Source: Liquidambar formosana (taxonomy: Eukaryota; Streptophyta; Magnoliopsida; Saxifragales; Altingiaceae). From it: DNA of 64,000 nucleotides. Positions 1 to 11,842 of this stretch are shown here, piece after piece (the stretch's first letter is position 1; each line of letters begins with the position of its first letter). Below the pieces are notes generated by a model, which saw only the letters and a program-made list of their open reading frames with translations, was not told the origin of the DNA and made no database searches. Location of the stretch: the NCBI GenBank assembly GCA_039720395.1, contig CM077827.1, positions 10,145,991-10,209,990 on the forward strand, written 5' to 3'. Both the position numbers and the translations under genes were made by a program.

Positions 1-183
1 ATGGTTGAGAATAGAAGGCTTTAATTAGAGGTCAAACAAACACACTTTTTCAATTTCCTTGTGCAGGTTGTGCAGTAGGTCCTATCCCATCATCATCACT
101 CTTCTTCTTCGAATAGCGGAATGTAAGACCAAAAACCAACATCAAACCTCCCCATGCAGCAAGCAGAAAAACACTCACCTAAT

Positions 184-230
<47 letters not shown>

Positions 231-1003
231 CACTCATCTAGAATCCTTCATCTCTCTAAGAATCAATCCTCGTCGCCGCAGCTCGCAGCAACACCGGTAA
301 ACTGGTGAGCTTCCTTCCACTATTTCTTTCTTTTTCTTTTTATTTTATTTTATTTTTTTTTTGTCCAAACCAACACACAGTGTAACCCTCCCCATGCAGC
401 AACCCCTCCCCGCCACAGCAACCCCACTCACCACTCATCGCACTGCCAGTGACTTGACACTCATTATGGGTATTTACTCTGTTTTCTCGATTTCTTTTGT
501 TTTTTGTTTTTTTCCCCCTCCAAACCCTCACCCCGTGTGACCCTCCATTGCAGCAAGAACCCCATATCATAGCAAGGCCCCCCACCGCCGGCGACTCAAC
601 ACTCATATGAATCTTCACTTTATTTTCTCAGCTTATGCTTTTTTTCTTTTTTTTTTCCCTCCAAACCCTCACACCATGTAAAATTTTTTTCTCCTTGCCA
701 TGATTGAGTGATAATCTCTGTTCTCTAAGTATGAAAGCCATTCCTTCCATTAAACCATAGACTACAAAATTGGCTAGGTTAATTTTATTTAATGTTCACT
801 CTGTTTAGGCAAATTTTGAATGTTTGAGCAAATTTTGAGCTTGCATTTTTGTTGCTTGCCTGATTGGGTATATTATTTTTCTCCTTTTGTTTAGGTTGCC
901 TAGGTATGTGTATTGTGTATTGCTTGGTTTTGCCATGACTACGGTTCGAATAGGTATACCAATATTGTGTATTGTTTAACTTTTTTTCTCCTAGTTGTAA
1001 ATT
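1..1003. repeat. Left terminal inverted repeat of the MULE
   Basis: This stretch pairs in reverse complement with 24745-24937 (bases 1-170) and 13823-14925 (the rest). Landmarks shared by both arms are the CCTATCCCATCATCATCACT block, an A-rich tract, the GGTGAGCTTCCTT block, and AACAATACACAATATTGGTA near 960-985. Inside it a module of about 150 bp (TCCAAACC...CTCAC, then CAGCAA...CCCC) recurs near 365, 518 and 658. Homology fades at about 1003. No gene is contained. Confidence 0.8.
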
Positions 1004-1189
1004 TGAGCTTATTTTGATTGAGGGAAATTTGTATACAAACTGTTTGACAAAGTTCTTGAAATTAGGAAAAAAGCTTAAAATTCTAAACACTGTTTGGAAT
1101 TTGTTTTGGAATTTTGGTTATAGGGTGTATTAATGGCATCTGAATAAAGCTCATGTAGTACAGGTCTAGATTTGCGAAAATTTTGTGAT

Positions 1190-1654
1190 TGCAGTCGCCG
1201 AATGCCATGTGAAATCAAGATTGCACATAGTAAGATTGACAACTTCGATAAACACTACTATGCATTGACATGCAATGTGAGGAACTGATTATTGTTACTT
1301 ATAGTATGATTTTCCATTATTATTGTAATGTGGAACTAATTATTGTTACCAATTATTACTTCCATGATTAGGTTGGGAGATGTAAAGGATTTGTGCAATG
1401 GGTTTGTGAATGGGAGGATGAATTGCAAAGGCGAGTATGTGACAGACAAGGTTGGAGTGGTAGGCAGGGAAGATATGAAAACATTAATGGCCAACCATTG
1501 TCTCAAGGAAATGACAACCAGATTAGAAATGCATGCAAACCATATTGGAAATGCTAACCAGATTGGAGGAATCCGCGAAGAAATAAAAATATTAAAGCAT
1601 TTGATAATTTTGCTAGCAATAATTGTAATATTAATATGGGTGTTTATAAATTAA
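1190..1654 (+). pseudogene. Possible GRF-type zinc-finger protein fragment with C-terminal membrane helix
   Basis: The open frame at 1343-1654 ends in a hydrophobic segment (LIILLAIIVILIWVFIN) after a polar stretch rich in K and E. In the next frame, 1371-1430 reads RCKGFVQWVCEWEDEL. At about 1195-1290 another frame reads CSRRMPCEIKIAHSK then HYYALTC. A Cys-rich N-terminus, a C-x-FVQW block, a polar region and a C-terminal membrane anchor resemble the plant GRF-type zinc-finger proteins often found in transposon-rich DNA. The pieces lie in different frames, so this would be a broken copy. It lies inside the MULE and points toward the transposase gene. It could be a captured host fragment or an accessory gene; the match is tentative. 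Confidence 0.35.
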
Positions 1655-3316
1655 TTTCTTAATTTCTTTGTGTGAAGCAATGGTTGTTTTTTGTGGGACC
1701 CATGTAAACATCCTTATTTATTATTATTATTATTATTATTATTTTTTTTTTTTTTGCATTAAGTACGCCATAAATGTATGCAAACATCCTTTTTTTTGGG
1801 GAATGTATATAGGTTATTGTGTTGTGCATGACATGTAAATGCTTTTGGAGTGGTTTATTGAAATAGTAGGTTTAATATAACATGGAAACCCTGTATATGT
1901 AAATCCCCTCCCTCCCCGCCTCATTTTCAAATTATATCTCATTGTTAGCATTTTCAACTCTTAAGCTGCATGTGGATGTATTGTATAAACTTGTTAACGA
2001 GTAAGGTTACCAACAGACTAAGCCAAAATGACTCAAAACTTGGATTTACTGTTTAGGTCTATAGGCCTATCCAAGTTTCAAGTCTAAAAGAATACTCATC
2101 AAGAGGCCTATAAAAGTCACGTTAGCCACTTTTGTTAGAGAGTTTGCCAAGGAAATTGATCATCGATTGCTTAACTACTTCTTCCTTTGAATTGGTCACA
2201 TTGACGAGGAGAAAGAATGAAATGAAGAATACCTAGAATAGGAATTGAGTCATTTTCGGATGATTTGAACTTTGATGCAAATGTGTTTGTAGTATAGGCA
2301 TGTTTTGAGGAACCTAGGAGTAACAAATATGAAATGGTGTTGTGAGTTATATAGTTGGTTGGGATTTTTGTACAAGGAGAAAACCCCAATGTTGCTATGA
2401 TTTTAGAAGATTTTTTTTTTCTTTTGCATTTGGCTACGCTAAAGAGTACAGAAATAAACTTTCTAGCTCAAACTAACATTTTAAATTTTAGGTACCACCA
2501 CCTAGAAAATGGTTGAATTGCTAATGCCATGTCACTATCAAATGGGTTAATCAAGAAATTCCTCTATGGTCTTAACATTGGGATGTCTCTTGAAAATATC
2601 CACACTATTCTTGAAGTTAGCATCTCAAAGATTTTCTTTAATATCTATATATAATATAGTTACAAGATCAGATGGTAGAGATTCATTTATGGTTGAGATT
2701 CATTTCTACACATGGAGTGATGCAAACTAGTGGACTGGCTTTTGAAGCAATTAGATAAATTCATCACTATGAATCATGACCTTAATGAAAAAAATTTCAT
2801 TGACCACATATATGGAAACATACCCATAATCATGACCAAAATTTCACAATACCTATAATGAAAAAAAAATAATAATAATAGCTCCCAGATTAAATCCCCA
2901 TATAAATGACCTTAAGTAACACTTTCTTGCCCTTTACATTGAGTCATTAACCACATATATGGAGACATACACTACACCATATAAGACAAACAAAGATGTC
3001 TACCAAGCATGAAACATTTAATAGATCGTAAAAGTCATTGTTTAAAAAGTGTTCAAACTTTTTGCCACAGTTTCCCAAAAAAAAAAAAGAAAAAAAAAAG
3101 GGGGGCAATAATATCAACAATGAATATCATCAGCATATTTCTCCCCCATTGTCCCATTACCTATCTGTAAACCCTACCAAAAAAAAAAAACAAACAAACA
3201 AACAAAAACAAAAACAAAAAAAATTAAAAATGTTAAAAACAAAAAAATAAAACAATTACAAAAAAAATAAAAAATAAATAAAGTATGTAGTATATATAAA
3301 TCCTATTAAATCTCAT
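1655..3316. other. MULE internal spacer, no gene seen
   Basis: AT-rich DNA between the possible GRF fragment and the end of the transposase. It holds a TTA microsatellite (about 1718-1742), A-rich tracts (3074-3100, 3179-3280) and short frames without recognisable homology. Confidence 0.5.
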
Positions 3317-5119
3317 TCACTTACTCGTAGAAGAAAATACATCATCATTGGATACAAGACCACGGCTACGTGAAGTTCCAACATTAGTACTACGAGCAGG
3401 TCTACAAGATAATCAAATACTCAATTAGTAGCATGAAATTATTAAAAAAAGTATGTACAATAAGTGTTGTAATTGTTTAAAATGAATATGCCCAAAACAA
3501 CTATATATATATATATATATATATTACATTGTCGAAGTTTTTGCATAAATTAAATAAGTAAACTTACATGTTCATTAGGGTTGGGCAATTACTCTTGTCA
3601 TGCGATTGTCCCATTGATTACATCCATTACATTTTCTCAAATTTTGTTCACTTGCCTTTTCTTTTCCTCTTTTTATCATTTTCTCACATCCCTTATCTCT
3701 AACTTGATTGGGCTCTAATAACATAGTAGTAGAACTGAATGGGGGATAATTGCTAGGAATTCCCAAATTGTTGCTATACTCTCCAATAGAGAGTGATTTG
3801 ATCATCCTTTCACTAGCTAATAAATCTTTTCTTAACATTTTAGTTCCCTCTACACTTAAAATAGCTCCATCAACTACCCTTACAAAAACTCTATATAAAT
3901 TATTACGTTGAACTAACAAACCCCTATCACTTGCATCCTCCATGTTCACCCCACTACCCTCCATTAAATTTAGACACTTTGCACCTTTTGTCCACCTCTT
4001 CAATATATATTTACCTAACAAATCGATGTATTGTTTTCTACAAAAGAGATAGTGCAATAAGTGTCTGTAGGAATTCCCTCCCACTCAAAATTCTTACAAC
4101 TGCGGCTTAAAACATCAGAAACTTTATCATCCACAATTAACCAAACCCTGTCTGGTATTGATTTTTCACCATCCTCATTTTACCTTTGAGTACTTTTGCT
4201 ACTATCAAACACCCGCCTTTCAACCTCATAGATGGTTTGGAACTCATCATCCACCTTAACAATACCCCCATATTTCATAGATTTCCACAACTCATCTTAA
4301 AAATTTTTAGACATGGAATGTGTATAAATATAAGCCATTTGTCTCTCCAATGCAACTGGAGTCTTCAACATAGGTATCTCATTATGATCAACATGGTCGG
4401 CTTGTAACTTGCCATACCTTTGCTATGCAAAGACCGTATTGAACCTTGTAATAAAGTCCGTCAAAGAATTATGCTTGTCCACATTTTTCTTTGCAAATGA
4501 ATGGTTACTCTCTACTCTTTGACTAGATGACATTTTAATAGAAAAAATATGTTTAATAAAAGCAGGAACCCACCCATCCCACTTGTTAAACATTGTCTGT
4601 AACCACTCATTCTTATGTAAGTCACTTCTTTCAATGAGAGCAACCTATCTACACTCAAACTCCTCTTTTCCTTCTGAATCCCAAATACATTCACGAAAGC
4701 TTTCGTAATATTGGCTAAAAGTGCAAGCACCAAGTTTCTTAGAAAACTTGTTCAAGATATGCCAAATGCAATACCTATGACATATTGTTAGGAATACATG
4801 TTTAATGGCAATCTCCATGACTAGATCTTGATCAGTAATGATCATCTTGTGTGACTTACCTGGCATAACTTTCATCCACTCCTCAAACAACCAAATAAAA
4901 GATTTATGGTTCTCGTCATACAAGAACCCATAACCAAACGTTATTGTTTGCCCATGATGGTTAACCCCCAATAATAGAGCGAAAATCATTTCATACCTAT
5001 TTGTTTGATATGTGGTGTCAAATACCATAACATCCCCAAGATGTTTGTACACCTCTTTACTTGTTCCATCTGCCCAAAAGATATACGAAATCCGATTCTC
5101 ATCATTTGTTTCATCATTT
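3317..5119 (-). pseudogene. MULE transposase (FAR1/FHY3 family), 3' part: DDE domain, SWIM finger, zinc knuckle
   Basis: The coding direction is minus. From 5119 the frame reads ANDETNDENRISY, then FWADGTSKEVYKHLGDVMVFDTTY, the conserved entry to the MULE transposase domain (first acidic residue in FDTTY). It continues through IITDQDLVMEIAI and HRYCIWHIL, then NEWLQTMFNKWDGWVP and SSSQRVESNHSF, all typical of FAR1-related sequences. A SWIM-like zinc finger follows (SCKNFEWEGIP, then RHLLHYL) and YILKRWTKGAK. A C-terminal zinc knuckle (CNGCNQW then NCP) precedes a donor at about 3567 and a last exon at 3317-3401. Damage includes in-frame stops after EEFECR, after FNTVFA and after MSKNF, plus frameshifts in the SWIM finger and the knuckle. 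About 100 residues are missing at the 5119/13502 junction. These proteins act in the nucleus as transposases; FHY3/FAR1 are domesticated relatives. Confidence 0.85.
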
Positions 5120-5445
5120 GCTATCCTCCTATAGAGTCAACCTAACAAGTGCTAGTCCTATGGTTCATTACTGTCCATCATAGTGAACCTTCAACTAGGA
5201 ATGCTTTAGGAGTTTAGTACAGAGATATATCTATACTCTCAAAATTACAACTCTTTGTAATTCCATATTCTCAACTCTAACTCCATGGACATATTATGTA
5301 AATATAAATGATGCATATAAACATAATAGAATAAGCCCTTTTATTAAATCAAAAATAAATGTGACATACATAAATGAAATCAAATGATTGTTCCTAATCC
5401 CTAAACAATCATCTCTATGATTGGCTCTAGGGCATAATCCTAACA
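5120..5445 (-). repeat. Truncated copia 3' LTR
   Basis: It is nearly identical to 13176-13501. In element orientation it begins TGTTAGGATTATGCCC, directly after the purine-rich tract. It ends abruptly at GGAGGATAGC, where the FAR1-family reading frame resumes. The full 5' LTR is 1659 bp, so about 1.33 kb of this copy is absent. Confidence 0.8.
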
Positions 5446-5454
5446 ATCTCCCAC
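5446..5454 (-). other. Polypurine tract of the copia element
   Basis: On the minus strand GTGGGAGAT lies immediately before the LTR start TGTTAGG. This is the usual Ty1/copia plus-strand primer context (CAAGTGGGAGATTGTTAG). Confidence 0.75.
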
Positions 5455-7900
5455 TTGCACTAAAGCCAATCGACCATGTATCGCATACCTATCTTCTCAA
5501 GATGTTAGTCTTAGACATAACCAATTATGTTTTAAAGCTTTAGTCAGTAGGTCTACAAAAAACTTATGTAGATAATATCTTCTGTAATGTATCTATTACC
5601 TCTTCCAATGATTCCTCTAATCACTTGGAATTGTCGCTCTATGTGTTTGGACTTTTGATGAGACCGTGATTCCTATACTTGAGCTATAGACCCATTGTTG
5701 TCACAAAACAAGATGTGGGCAACTCAATGGAAAGAAAAACTCCAAGTTCTAAATGAACTTATAGATCCAAACAGTCTCCTAGACAATGCGACAATTAATT
5801 CACCCTTAATAATGGAATCCACTATATCTTTCATACAGTTTTTCCACTAAGTATTTCACCAACTAAAGTGAATATAAAATATACCCCATATGGATTATAT
5901 CCAAATCCATATACCCATCTACTATGAGTTTACAATTTCCATATACAATCCAATATTCCAAATTTGAATTGACTGATAACTATTTGTAACAATTGCAATA
6001 TAATAGATATTAGGTTCAATACATAGTGTAGAATAAGGCTTCTTAACACTTTAAGAACCTTACTTGTGTTATCCTAAGGCACATGCCCTTGAATAATGAA
6101 TTCTTATCTAAAGTAAATCAGACCTCCCTTAGAATTCTCCATGTTGAACTCCTTCAACATTTCAACTATGTTTAATGATTTGGAGATACTTAGCAATCTA
6201 TATGATCTATCTCTATAGATCTTGTTGGATGCTTCTGCCAAATCTTTCATGAATTAGTTTTTCTCCAAAAACCAAAACTTTACATTAGATAACATTCATA
6301 TATCATTCATAATGATTAGGATGTCATCTATACTTAGGATAAAGAAAAACGATCACACTCCCACTAACCTTTTATACACTCATGGTCCATCTACACAATG
6401 AGAGAAATCAAACAATTTGATTACTTCAACTTTATAGATGTTCTAATTATGAGAACCTTGTAGTCTATTAATAGACTTCTATAACTTACACACTCTTATG
6501 GTTTTTCACCATTTGATATAACATCTTTATATCCTTTTTGACATATCTCATATTCAAAATGTGTGTTTATAGATAACAAGATCCAAATGGATTTCAGCAT
6601 AACCATTATCAAACAAGTTTCTTTATAGACAACTTTTTGCCTATGTTGAAAACATTCTTAAATAGCCAAGCCTTTTAGGTCTCTACCTATCCATATTGGA
6701 TTTAATGACTCTTAGTCATTTCTCAGGTTGATGTGAAACATCGTCTAGTCATAATCAATAGGATTTTGTTAGTGATCTTTATCACCAAAGAACAATTCTT
6801 TCACATTCTAGTAGAGATACAATATCTCTCTTATGTTAAGAAATATCCAATTTGATCTATGAAAAGATTGTAGTGTAGTTAAGGGTTTTTTGTCTCAACA
6901 GAGACAAGGGTTGGATCTTTGTTCGTTTGTGGCTTTACAGACAATTCTATAAATTCTATCTACTTTTGCATCTTTCTTGAATGAACTCTTTCTCAAGAAA
7001 ATCCAGCAAAAATCCTAATGGAAAACTTTTGTTCATTAGAGTAATAGAAATACTATCCCAACCACTTTTGGGATATACCACAATTCAACACTTACTTGAC
7101 CTTATTTCCAGATTGTCTACATTATGTATCCAGACATACGTAGCACAAGCCCAAGCCTTAACTTCTTTAAGTTGGGTTTCTTCCCATATCATATCTGATA
7201 TAATTGGGACAAAACTGGAGTGAACCCTAAATTATCAATATGTAGCAATTTTAAGGTATATCCTAGATGGATACATTAGTAAAACTCATCATGGATCAAA
7301 CCATATCTTAATAGGGTTCAATTCGTTCTCTTAGATTCACCATTGAGCTATGGTATTCTAAGATGAGTCTACTGTAATTGAATGCATGCTCTACATGACT
7401 ATATACATCACAATGTATTAGTCAAATTATAAATGTAACTCTTTCACTTCACCAAGTAAAAGATGGGTTTGGTCATCTCATAACCAAGTCATAATCGTTA
7501 CATTTAAATGAGAGTCTCTACATCTCTTGTATTCTCGGAATACGTTGCATTCGCTCTAATTAGTCATTTAAATTCAGAAATCAAATTTCTAGAATGTCTT
7601 AAATGACCTAGTTAAGAAATAAGTTCCCAAAATTAATCTAGCAACTCTTGCTCTATTAAAATTTTTAAAGGTAACTTATTATCTACTTAACTTTCTGCTT
7701 CGATTTAGATTACACTAGAATCCAAAAACCAAGAAGCAGAACTAACCAACAATTTAGTTTAGAGCATGAACCAAAACTTCAAAATTTTGGTTCTTCTAGG
7801 AAGATTGATACTTTATCAAGTTCCCTTTACAATACCTTATGTTTACTACAAAATAATTATATTTCTTTGTCTTTGACTTTTCAAGACTTGATTTCCTCTA
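5455..7900 (-). pseudogene. Ty1/copia pol remnant (reverse transcriptase, RNase H)
   Basis: Minus-strand translation shows several copia signatures in broken frames. At about 6310-6345 it reads LSIDDILIIMNDI, matching the RT active-site block YVDDIL. At about 6100-6260 it reads KIYRDRSYRLLSISKSLNIV and then EFNMENSKGG, the region after the RT core. At about 5640-5716 it reads FCDNNGSIAQ, a stop, then ESRSHQKSKHIERQFQVI, the RNase H to C-terminal block. Many stops and frameshifts are present. No confident gag or integrase was found upstream, where only decayed sequence remains. The element cannot make its own enzymes. Confidence 0.78.
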
Positions 7901-8519
7901 TGCTTCCATTTTAAATCGCATCTAACTTCTCAAGCTATTCTATGTGATTAATCATTTTTCAAAAGAATGATTATTAATAAACAACCTTTGTTACATCCTA
8001 GTCCAGAAGAAGTCCTTTACAAGTACTATACTTTATAGTATTATTTTACTCACAATACAACCTTTGTATGTGATGTAGGACATCAAAGGCATTTGCATTG
8101 ACTAATTTTGCTTCTGAAGCTCATTAGTCATCAATACTATCATATAGCATGGCAACAAGATGCCAATTGCGCATAGTGTCTTTTTCTTCTTAGGATGTTT
8201 TATGGAGGGCTTTTAATAAAAGGCCTAATAGCATATAAACAATCTTTTGAAATTGAGAACAATTCTCAATTTCCTAAGTCAATCAAAGAAATCGGGTTTA
8301 GTCAAACTATCAATATCCTATATATTAGGAAATAGGGGTTTTGAGGTGAGTAATTAGGTAATCTACATAAATAGAGAATTAGATTTCATTTTTATCCATA
8401 ATGATTGGGTCTTTAATCATATGGTACCTCCCACTATTTTATCAAATTCCATACACCCTCTAATGGAATTCGGGAATCTCATTCCTAATGGGGATTGGGG
8501 TCCCACTGTGACCTAGAAG

Positions 8520-8725
8520 CCTCACATGTTAGTTTCTTGGCTTCTAACCCACAATAAGAAGACAACTCTGTGTCTATTGCTTCATAAGCAAGTTCCAATC
8601 ATTTTGCCTCTAGGGAACATACACCTCACATGTTAGTTTCTTGGAATACTTTCCTAGTTAAGTTAAACCCATCATTCACACAGGTATGTTTCGCCAAATA
8701 TATACCTCACATGTTAGTTTCTTGG
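8520..8725. repeat. Three direct repeats in the copia interior
   Basis: The block CCTCACATGTTAGTTTCTTGG (first base varies) occurs at 8520-8540, 8624-8644 and 8705-8725. A diverged version (CATATGTGATAGTTTCAAG) follows near 8758. Spacing is about 80-105 bp. No function is evident. Confidence 0.6.
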
Positions 8726-9299
8726 TATATACCAGTTTAGGCACCCCATGATATCTCATATGTGATAGTTTCAAGTAATGTCTTTAACATGGGTAGCTCC
8801 TACATGTCTGCAGCCAGGTACCCACATTAAGGGATGTTAGATGATCCTATAATGATGGAAGGCAATGAAGAATTCATTCCCCAATGACTTCTCCATTTTC
8901 AACTTAATATTAAATAAGAAGGGTTTTAAAGGGTCTCATCAAATTAACATGCATCCTATGTATCAAAATTTAAACATATAAATTATGCTATTTATAATCA
9001 TACATCTTATGCTATTATAAATCATACATCGCATGCTATTATATATCAACATATATAAAGTACCATATTTTGATATTAGTCCCTAAGTGAATAGGTAACA
9101 TATACCAAACTATGGTATTGGAGCTAATACAATTATCTCATAAATAAAAACTCCCACTATGATGATTATGGACTTTGAGAGGATTCAATCCAAGCCAATA
9201 GATTGAATCCAAGGTCTAAGGTGGGTGTAGGTGATCGTAAAATAAACCATTCGTAACATGCATGCTTTCTTGAAAAACTTCTCTAAGCTTTCAAATCCT

Positions 9300-9400
9300 T
9301 CAATCTGCTCCCTTGGCTTGATTGTCTCCACCATTGGCTTGTTGGTCTCCACCATTGGCTTGTTGGGCTCCATCATACTCCTTTGGGTCCACCATGCTCC
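9300..9400. repeat. 21-bp tandem repeat in the copia interior
   Basis: The unit GTCTCCACCATTGGCTTGTTG repeats about two to three times, then degenerates (CTCCATCATACTCCTTTGG, CCACCATGCTCC). Translated on the minus strand it would give repeats of the type QQANGGD or NKPMVET. It lies where a decayed gag or leader would be. Confidence 0.55.
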
Positions 9401-9699
9401 TTAGTGCGCTCTCGATTACATAAAATTTACATAATATATAGAAAGGGATACAAAAGGGGAATGTGGGGTACATAAGAAAATGATAGAGAGAGAGGGAAGG
9501 TGGCACGCATGCCCCAAATAATAAATTACATCACCATAATAAAATTACAACTCTTGAAAAATTATTACATCCCATTCATAAGACGGCCAATCACAATTGG
9601 TTTAAGGGATATAGTCCATAATCATCATCCAATCATAAACATACAATCACATTGCATAAAGTAATGAAAAACTGTAAGCATTAAAACATATGGGCATTA

Positions 9700-10450
9700 T
9701 GGTAATTCTCTTGAATGATTTACATTAATCTCATTAATGCATCCTAATCTTATTAGGTTTTAAACAAAAATATCCAGAATTAAATAAAGTCTTAACATTT
9801 AAGACATTTAGCTTCAATTAATCAAATTAATAGAAACATATAAAGTTTTCTAAAATAACTCTAATATCCAATATTAGGGTTTCCTTATTTAAACAAAACA
9901 ATTTCATTTAATTAAGAATTTCCAGATTTTAATTTAATCCCCAATTGTATTTTAAACCATTTAAAACATTATAAAATTAATCAATATTAATCAAATAATT
10001 AACATGGGAATTAAATAAAATCAATTAAATGATGAATTAGTGTATTAGGGTTTCCTAAAACCCTAAACCCTAAATGCATAACCCTAAACCCTAAATGCAA
10101 GCCCTAATCATTAAATGCCTTATGATTGGTCATTTAATGTCCAATCATTAAAACCCTAGGTTCATACGGTATTTAATAAAAGGGATTAGGGTTTAATTAA
10201 TGCCAAATAGGGTATTTATTACCCTTAATTAATTACACTAATTAGGGTTGTCAAAACCCTAACCCTAGACATTATTAATGGTATTAATTATGCCCTAACA
10301 ATTAATAACCATGATTGGTCATTTAATGACCAATCATTAACTCTTAATTAAGGTAATTAATATTCCAATTAGGGTTTTAATTAATGCCATAATGAAATTA
10401 GGGTTTCATCATTAACTCAAAATTAGGGTTTCATCCTTAACTCTATGCAG
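9700..10450. repeat. AT-rich block with palindromes and telomere-like CCCTAAA motifs
   Basis: A perfect palindrome TGATTGGTCATT-T-AATGACCAATCA lies at 10312-10336. A one-mismatch version lies at 10123-10147. Plant telomere-type units (CCCTAAACCCTAAATGC) occur twice at about 10060-10105, and many single AGGGTTT or ACCCTAA motifs follow to 10435. It lies inside the copia element between the pol remnant and the primer site. No gene is seen. Confidence 0.6.
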
Positions 10451-11829
10451 CCGTCACTACCAGGGGGCTGCCTGAGCTTGGCTAGGCTGCCATGGCCACC
10501 AACGACTGTGGGAGGCCATGGCCAGTCATGGGAGAACATCCTAGGGGTGTGGGACAAGCCTCTGGACACGTGAGAAGTGGTGGAAGTGGCTGCCATCATC
10601 AAGAACAATTAGGGTTTCCAAAACCCATTGCTGGAGCCATTGTTGCAGACCTTGAAGGTCACAATAGCTTCTAAATCCTTATCAATTCGACACCTCCATT
10701 GAAACCAGCTTTTGTATCATGTCCCTACATGAAATACTAAGCTCATAGAAGAGGTTTGGATGATCAAATCATCACCAATTGTTCTAGACAATTAACACAA
10801 AAGTAGGCTGCCCAGAATTTGATAGCATACTGTCCATGGTCAGAAATTGATTTAAAACCCAGCAAGATGAATGAATTAGGCTACCAAACGAATTTTCCCA
10901 GTATCCTACATGTCTTAGGAAACTAATGCAATTGGTTTCATGCAATTTGGAGTTCCCTAACTCAAGTTCTAATCAAAACTCCATTGATGACTTTTCTGCA
11001 GAGAAAATCTGCTATGCTGTTCATGAAAAATTTTCAAACTTTTTGAATCTTTTTCCATCAAAACCTTTTTGAAACTTAAAGAAAATCATATATACATTAT
11101 ATATAATGATCCTACAATGATTTTCCATCATAAATATAGCAGCTTTAATTAGAATTAATTGCAAGAACCTTAGGGTTCTAAAACCCAGATTCAGCTTCCA
11201 TGGTGTTCTTTTCCTTCTTCCTTCTGTTCTAGCATCTTGATCCAATTATGATGCATCTAAATGCTTGGGAACCTTTCCCTACCATGTCTAGAACATAACC
11301 CAAGTGGTGGCAACCATTGCCATGCCTTTGATCTCCATCAATAACTCAAAGTTGTGGCTATTGCATCATTCCCGAGCAAAATTGTCTTTCCAGACAGCCT
11401 GTAGTAAAAAATTCATAACTTTCACTACAGAACTCGGATTGACGCACCATTTGTTGGGTTGGAAAGCTGATTCGAAGGGCTTTCTAACTATATATGGCTC
11501 AAAAATTTTGGAGAAGAACTCTGATTTCAGCATGCAAAACAAGATGACGGTTTTTCATGGCTACCATGAAAACTGTTCATAACAGTTTTATAAAACCCTA
11601 GTTTCCTTATTCTTCTTCTCCAAACTCAAACCCTATGCAACCTATTGCATCCATGGCTACACTTAACCATCAATTAGAAGAGGGGTAGAAGAGAATTGAC
11701 CTAGGGTTCCAAGCCCTAGGTTCAGCCATGGAGGAAAACCAATTATGCAGAAAAATTTCCAGATTTTTAAATCATTCAACTTCACCATAATTACCAGCCC
11801 ATATGTATTTTGTATTATGCATAATCATG

Positions 11830-11841
11830 GCTCTGATACCA
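11830..11841 (-). other. Primer binding site (initiator tRNA-Met), copia element
   Basis: The minus strand reads TGGTATCAGAGC, extended by CATG, one base after the LTR end ...CCCACA. This is the standard plant initiator-Met tRNA primer site. It fixes the 5' LTR end at 11843. Confidence 0.85.
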
Positions 11842-11842
11842 C

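Noticed and set aside
8520..8725. Regularly spaced 21-bp repeats resembling a CRISPR array
   Set aside because: Only three copies, unequal spacing, no palindromic repeat and a plant nuclear context.
11304..11582. A 92-residue plus-strand frame in the copia leader region
   Set aside because: No homology recognised; antisense to the element, and the surrounding sequence is decayed.
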